A stretch of 64,000 nucleotides of DNA from Cornus controversa. Taxonomy: Eukaryota; Streptophyta; Magnoliopsida; Cornales; Cornaceae. Positions 60,507 through 64,000 of this stretch are shown here, piece by piece (the first letter of the stretch is position 1; every line of letters begins with the position of its first letter). Both the position numbers and the translations under genes were made by a program. The notes under the pieces are model-generated. The model did not search any database, was not told the DNA's origin, and was given only the letters and a program-made list of their open reading frames with translations. The stretch is taken from assembly GCA_026545225.1 (NCBI GenBank), contig CM048846.1:41303501-41367500 (forward strand). The letters are read 5' to 3'.

Positions 60507-60875
60507 AGGCACAGTTTTGCCTATTGACAAATCTATTGCGTTGGTTGTTTTCAATATAGGCACAATTTTGCCTATTGACACATCAGTGAGGATGATGTTG
60601 TCATTAAGACACAGTTTTGTCTATTGACACGTCAAATGAGGGATTGGTGTCATTTTTGGACACAGTTTTGTCCACTAACCCATCCATTGTTTTTGGTTGT
60701 CGTGGCTGAAAACACAGTTTTGTCTATGATGTAACCCTTTGATTTCGTAGGTTGTCATTGGGGACAGTTTTCTCCATTGACACACCTGAGAGAACACTTG
60801 TCGTCAAGTAGACACAATTTTGTCTATTGACGCATTCGTTGAGACGAGATTTTATCTCTGGACACAGTTTGTCTA
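60507..60875 (+). repeat. Phased hairpin array with 50-bp period
   Basis: About eight units start near 60,507; 60,556; 60,607; 60,656; 60,711; 60,760; 60,809 and 60,860. Each has a short inverted repeat around a CA(G/A)TTT loop and is mostly followed by ATTGACACATC. The spacing is 49 to 55 bases. Details are in the findings. Confidence 0.9.
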
Positions 60876-61705
60876 TCGAGGTATCATTATGGGTAATATG
60901 ACCCTAAGAGATCAAGTTATGAATATTTTAAAGGATTTGAGTTAGTTTTTAGAGCATAATTTGTTTCGACGTCATGAGAGGATAACGGTGGGGATACGGT
61001 TAGTTTTGTTTTTGTTTAATCATTGACCAAGGAACAGGTGACAAGTAAACAGTAAGATTCTGCTAGGTTTTACCTTGTGGTACTACAGGGTTGGAGAGAT
61101 CCAAGGATCAGTTATGAGATGTGAGAAAATAAGAGTTTCATGTGTTTTGAAATGCTACCTTAGAGAAATTCTCCTTACTTTTCCTCGGGAAGAGGAACAT
61201 GATCGAATTCGTTGAGGATTGTGTTATGGATCCTTAGGAAGTGTTGGTTGTAGGCCAGGTATTAGGAATGAGAGTTTAGACTTGTACACATGATGTGGTC
61301 TAACGAAAGGAATTTGAGAATTGTAAATCAAGGTAAATGAGTTAGTGGATAGAGGTATGTAGCCATACTTTCATTGTTTTGAAAGTGGGTTGATTATAGT
61401 GTTGATCCTTCCTGAACTTAGTTTAGGAAGTGATAGTGACGTGTGGGTTCACGATATGATGATTGCGCTATGGGTTTGGTGATGTCTAGATGTAGTTAAG
61501 GTGCACTAGTACCTAAAATGTTTCATAGACTTAGAATGAAGTCGTATATGAGGGTAACTAAAAGCCTCATTGGTTAAGGAATGAAAGCCAAGTCTTGGAG
61601 ACTAGTAGGGAGTTAAGAAAATTCACTAAAGTTTTTGTGACATAATTTGGAAACTCAGAGTATGTTCTAAATTTCGAGGACAAAATTCCTTGAAGGAGGG
61701 GAGGT

Positions 61706-62033
61706 TGTAACGACCGTGACCAATTTTGGCTGATTTTCTTTTTCATCATTTTTTGTCATAAATGCAATTTAAATGGTGATATGGATGTTTTGAGACTGAA
61801 AAACATGTTTGAAAACATGTTATAAGATTTTTGAAAGTTTTCAGAAGAGTTGGAGAAGTTTGACTTTTTGGTCAAACAAGGGCCCGAGACGCGATCCGGG
61901 TGGGCCAGAAAATTCAAAAAATTACGAAAAATATTTATATTTGAAATTCAACATAACAAAATATTTAATGAGTTAAGGAAGAGATTTCGAGACCGTAGGA
62001 GTTTTTGAAACCAAAAATGGAACCCAGGAAGCA
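61706..62033 (+). repeat. 3' LTR start of the LARD-like element
   Basis: It begins TGTAACGACCGTGACC and matches the first 330 bases of 54,523 onward, ending where a CACTA-type terminus begins. Confidence 0.85.
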
Positions 62034-62640
62034 AACTACAAGAAAATTAGTCTTTTACGACGGGCCAAAACTGCCTTAAATGACTTTTTAAGGCGTTCAA
62101 TGGCCTGTCCTCTATTAAGGTGTTATGATTACGAAGTTTTTTTTAAGGCATGCGGAAAATTTTTAAAGGATTCAAAAACTGCCTTGAATAGTTTCAGAAA
62201 CGCCTTTAAAAAAAATTTTCAAGGCGGTTATGTAGTGTCTTAAAAGTTGCATTATTCAAGGTGGTCAATACATGTCATAGAACCCTAATTATTTAGGGAG
62301 GTCCGTGATTGCCTTAGAATCTTAATTATTAACGGCGGTTAGTTGCCGCCTTAAAATATTAATTATTTAGGACAGCCCGTGCATGCCTTAAAAGCTAATA
62401 TTAAGGGCGGCTTGTAGCCGCCTTAAAAGCTAAAGCAAATGTTTTTAAGGGCAATTTTGGCCTGCCTTAGATGCTAAGATATTAAGGGCGCTTGTGGCCC
62501 ACCTTAGAAGCTAAGATATTAAGGGCGCCTTGGGGCCGTCTTAGAAGCTAACCCATATATTATTAAGGGCAGGCTTAGCCCGCCTTAAAAGATAATTATT
62601 AAGGGCGGCCATTGTCCGCCTTATAAGGTTTTTTTTTTTT
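62034..62640 (+). mobile_element. CACTA-type transposon end with subterminal hairpin array
   Basis: The stretch starts ACTACAAGAAAATTAG, one base off the plant CACTA terminus CACTACAAGAAAA, at the point where the LARD LTR stops. It continues with about ten subterminal units of the type AAGGGCGGC...GCCGCCTTAAAAGCTAA, each a small inverted repeat, through to a T-rich tract (62,629-62,644). The far end and a transposase were not found in the window. Confidence 0.75.
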
Positions 62641-62644
62641 TTTT

Positions 62645-63373
62645 GAAAATTCCTTTTTCTAATACCTCATTCCAAAAACCTGTGAAACTCAATCCAAAAA
62701 CCTGTAATACCATACAATACCAACATCCAATTTGCATCCGAAGCTAAAACATTCAAATGAAAGTCAACCCAAAAACATAGTTTGAATAACTTTCATCCCA
62801 ACCCAAAAGTATGTGCTTATCAGTATCTAATTTGCATCCAAGCTAGCACATTTAGCATGCTTAAAAATTACAACCATTAACAAATTATACAGTGCACATT
62901 TATAAGACATTCTAGCTACAATTGAACTTAAGGAAAACACTGAACTTGAAGACGTAGTTGAGAGGCAATCAGAGCAAAATGGATCAATGGAGCAAGTACA
63001 ATAGGAGAGAAGGCTACTGCTACTGCTACTGCTGCGCTGGTTCATTATCTTGGGATTTAAAGAGAGAGGGTCAATGGAGCAAGTACAACAGAGAAGGCAC
63101 AAAAATATCAATATATAATGAAATGAAACACTGAATACATCCCCTACAGTAAACGTTCTTTAGAGTTAGTGACACAAAAAATGAAGTTTTGACCTACTAT
63201 GATACATCCATATTTTTTTTAAAGAAAAAATAACTAAATAAATATAAATGCACGAGTATGGCCAGAATGGGGCAGGTGGTTACAGTTGCACCCTGTGAAC
63301 TTTAGATAATTCTAACGTATAAATGAGGTATACATGCTATTATAAAATATTAACTCAGACAAAAACAAAAGAT
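62645..63373. other. Sequence after the CACTA array, no gene recognised
   Basis: A non-coding stretch. A short duplication (TCAATGGAGCAAGTACAA, 62,982-62,999 and 63,071-63,088) flanks a CTGCTACTG tract (63,015-63,035). The minus-strand open frame at 62,827-63,111 is probably a translation of these repeats. Confidence 0.5.
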
Positions 63374-63534
63374 CAAATCCCATAGACGCGCAAACCAGTC
63401 CAATACACCCACTTCAAACTGTCTGGAATGAACACCATAGTTGCTCTCTATAAATGGATCGCCAATGTTGTTGATGGAGAAGTGTTGCAACTGTGCCAGA
63501 GCACTGTAATCGAAATCCAGATTATAGGGGTAAC
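63374..63534 (-). pseudogene. SDC: Serine decarboxylase exon fragment
   Basis: About 53 codons on the minus strand translate without a break to '[18 protein letters not shown]', '[20 protein letters not shown]' and '[15 protein letters not shown]'. This is the highly conserved N-terminal part of the PLP-dependent plant serine decarboxylase, which makes ethanolamine from serine (histidine decarboxylase-like in older annotation). At the upstream side a plausible acceptor (CTGTTACAG, 63,542-63,534) precedes GTTACCCC, giving a split glycine codon as expected before Y-P-Y-N. Downstream the similarity stops at 'LWDL' without an obvious donor, and the segment expected next ('EYWGYITNCGTEGNLHG') is not found in the following 1.3 kb. 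The PLP lysine lies far downstream in the protein and is absent. It is either a truncated gene copy or a fragment carried by the neighbouring CACTA element. Confidence 0.8.
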
Positions 63535-64000
63535 CTGTAACAGGATACTGATTTTCATAAATGAATGTCGGACGGTAGAACTTCTAATGACATAAAATGG
63601 AAATATTTTCCACATTAATTTCTATTTCAGTTCCAAAATCCAACTCTTGAACCAGTGACATAGATGATATCAAGAAGTAATTTAACAATATCAATTTGTG
63701 TTTCTGGTTTGATTATTCTAGATAAGAGTAGTTCAGGAAGGATACTTGAAGTTGTTGATTCCAACATTGGTGAATCTTACAAGAAGGACTTACAACAACT
63801 AAGACACCTCATAAGAATGGCTAATGTCTTATTGCCTAACAAAATAAAATCCTATTCCTTAAGCAGTATGAGAACTACAATAAATTGACATTGAAAATAG
63901 TAGATATAGTTATAGTTGTTTTGATGTAAAAGATTAGTCTATAATATGACCACAAAGCATACTTAACCTGTCAGGGTATAACTTTGATAACAAGAATAGA
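63535..64000. other. Flank of the serine decarboxylase fragment
   Basis: On the minus strand this would be intron or upstream exon of the fragment; no serine decarboxylase sequence was recognised. A plus-strand open frame (63,664-63,888, with 'ILDKSSSGRILEVVDSNIG') has protein-like composition but no match that I can name. Confidence 0.4.

Larger units (their letters stand above)
57112..61705 (+). other. Non-coding interior of the LARD-like element
   Basis: No frame resembles gag, pol or a host gene. It contains recurring short words (for example ACTAGGTTGGGATGCC and CCTAAGGATG variants, 57,120-57,620), a diverged tandem duplication of about 250 bp (58,747-59,215), and an array of about eight small hairpins (60,507-60,875). 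It ends in the polypurine tract TTGAAGGAGGGGAGG before 61,706. Confidence 0.7.
54523..62033 (+). mobile_element. LARD-like non-autonomous LTR element
   Basis: A 5' LTR of about 2.57 kb (54,523-57,096), a tRNA-Met-type primer-binding site, an interior of about 4.6 kb with no recognisable gag or pol, a polypurine tract (61,690-61,705) and the start of the 3' LTR (61,706-62,033) form a large retrotransposon derivative. The LTR is related to that of the minus-strand chromovirus (shared start, shared GAGGTAGGGG word, shared GTGACA end), so that family probably supplied the enzymes. The 3' LTR is cut by a CACTA-type end. Confidence 0.75.

Noticed and set aside
60507-60875. Hairpin array considered as a CRISPR or tRNA-like cluster
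   Set aside because: The interspersed segments are themselves partly repeated, stems are only 4-7 bp, and the setting is a plant retroelement.
63664-63888. Plus-strand open frame near the window end as a gene
   Set aside because: Composition is protein-like, but no family could be recognised and the minus-strand serine decarboxylase fragment suggests intron here; kept only as a note.

Overview
The window is nuclear DNA of a flowering plant, most likely a eudicot. It is AT-rich, made mostly of nested plant LTR retrotransposon fossils, and carries a plant-type serine decarboxylase exon and a spliced plant Myb/NAM-associated (PIF/Harbinger ORF1-like) gene. No intact host gene is visible and no rRNA or tRNA gene was seen. 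This looks like a repeat-rich intergenic region.

Layout. (1) 1-11,998: an old Ty1/copia element (reverse transcriptase at 1-482, RNase H and 3' LTR at 11,102-11,998) is split by a Sirevirus-like element (484-11,101). That element carries gag and an envelope-like ORF but no recognisable pol, and contains two younger LTR-type insertions (3,791-5,259 with a perfect 5-bp target duplication; 7,453-8,861). (2) 11,999-23,400: mostly non-coding, with diverged local duplications, a possible solo LTR, a pararetrovirus-like fossil, a TIR element of about 1 kb with iterated ends, two MITE-like elements and microsatellites. (3) 23,440-24,633: a decayed two-exon Harbinger ORF1-like gene. (4) 24,640-29,684: a second, strongly decayed Sirevirus-like element, next to a CACTA terminus (29,685-29,912). 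(5) 29,913-42,808: a minus-strand chromovirus (Tekay/Del-like) with gag, protease, RT, RNase H, integrase and a chromodomain trace; its LTRs are cut up by other elements. (6) 42,809-52,419: a fragment of the LTR family seen at 3,791, then a plus-strand chromovirus with LTRs of about 2.7 kb. (7) 52,420-54,250: an Athila/Tat RT fragment with a non-coding insertion of about 0.9 kb. (8) 54,523-62,033: a LARD-like element with an LTR of about 2.57 kb and 4.6 kb of non-coding interior. (9) 62,034-64,000: a CACTA-type end with an array of hairpin repeats, then a fragment of serine decarboxylase coding sequence.

The most unusual signal is a recurring design: several unrelated LTR families carry a small cassette built from a short palindromic word repeated in pairs or blocks. 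In two families, copies with matching flanks carry a different word at the same place. A separate array of about eight hairpins with a 50-bp period lies inside the LARD interior (60,507-60,875); its stems change on both sides while the loop stays constant. All ages and family calls are judged by eye.
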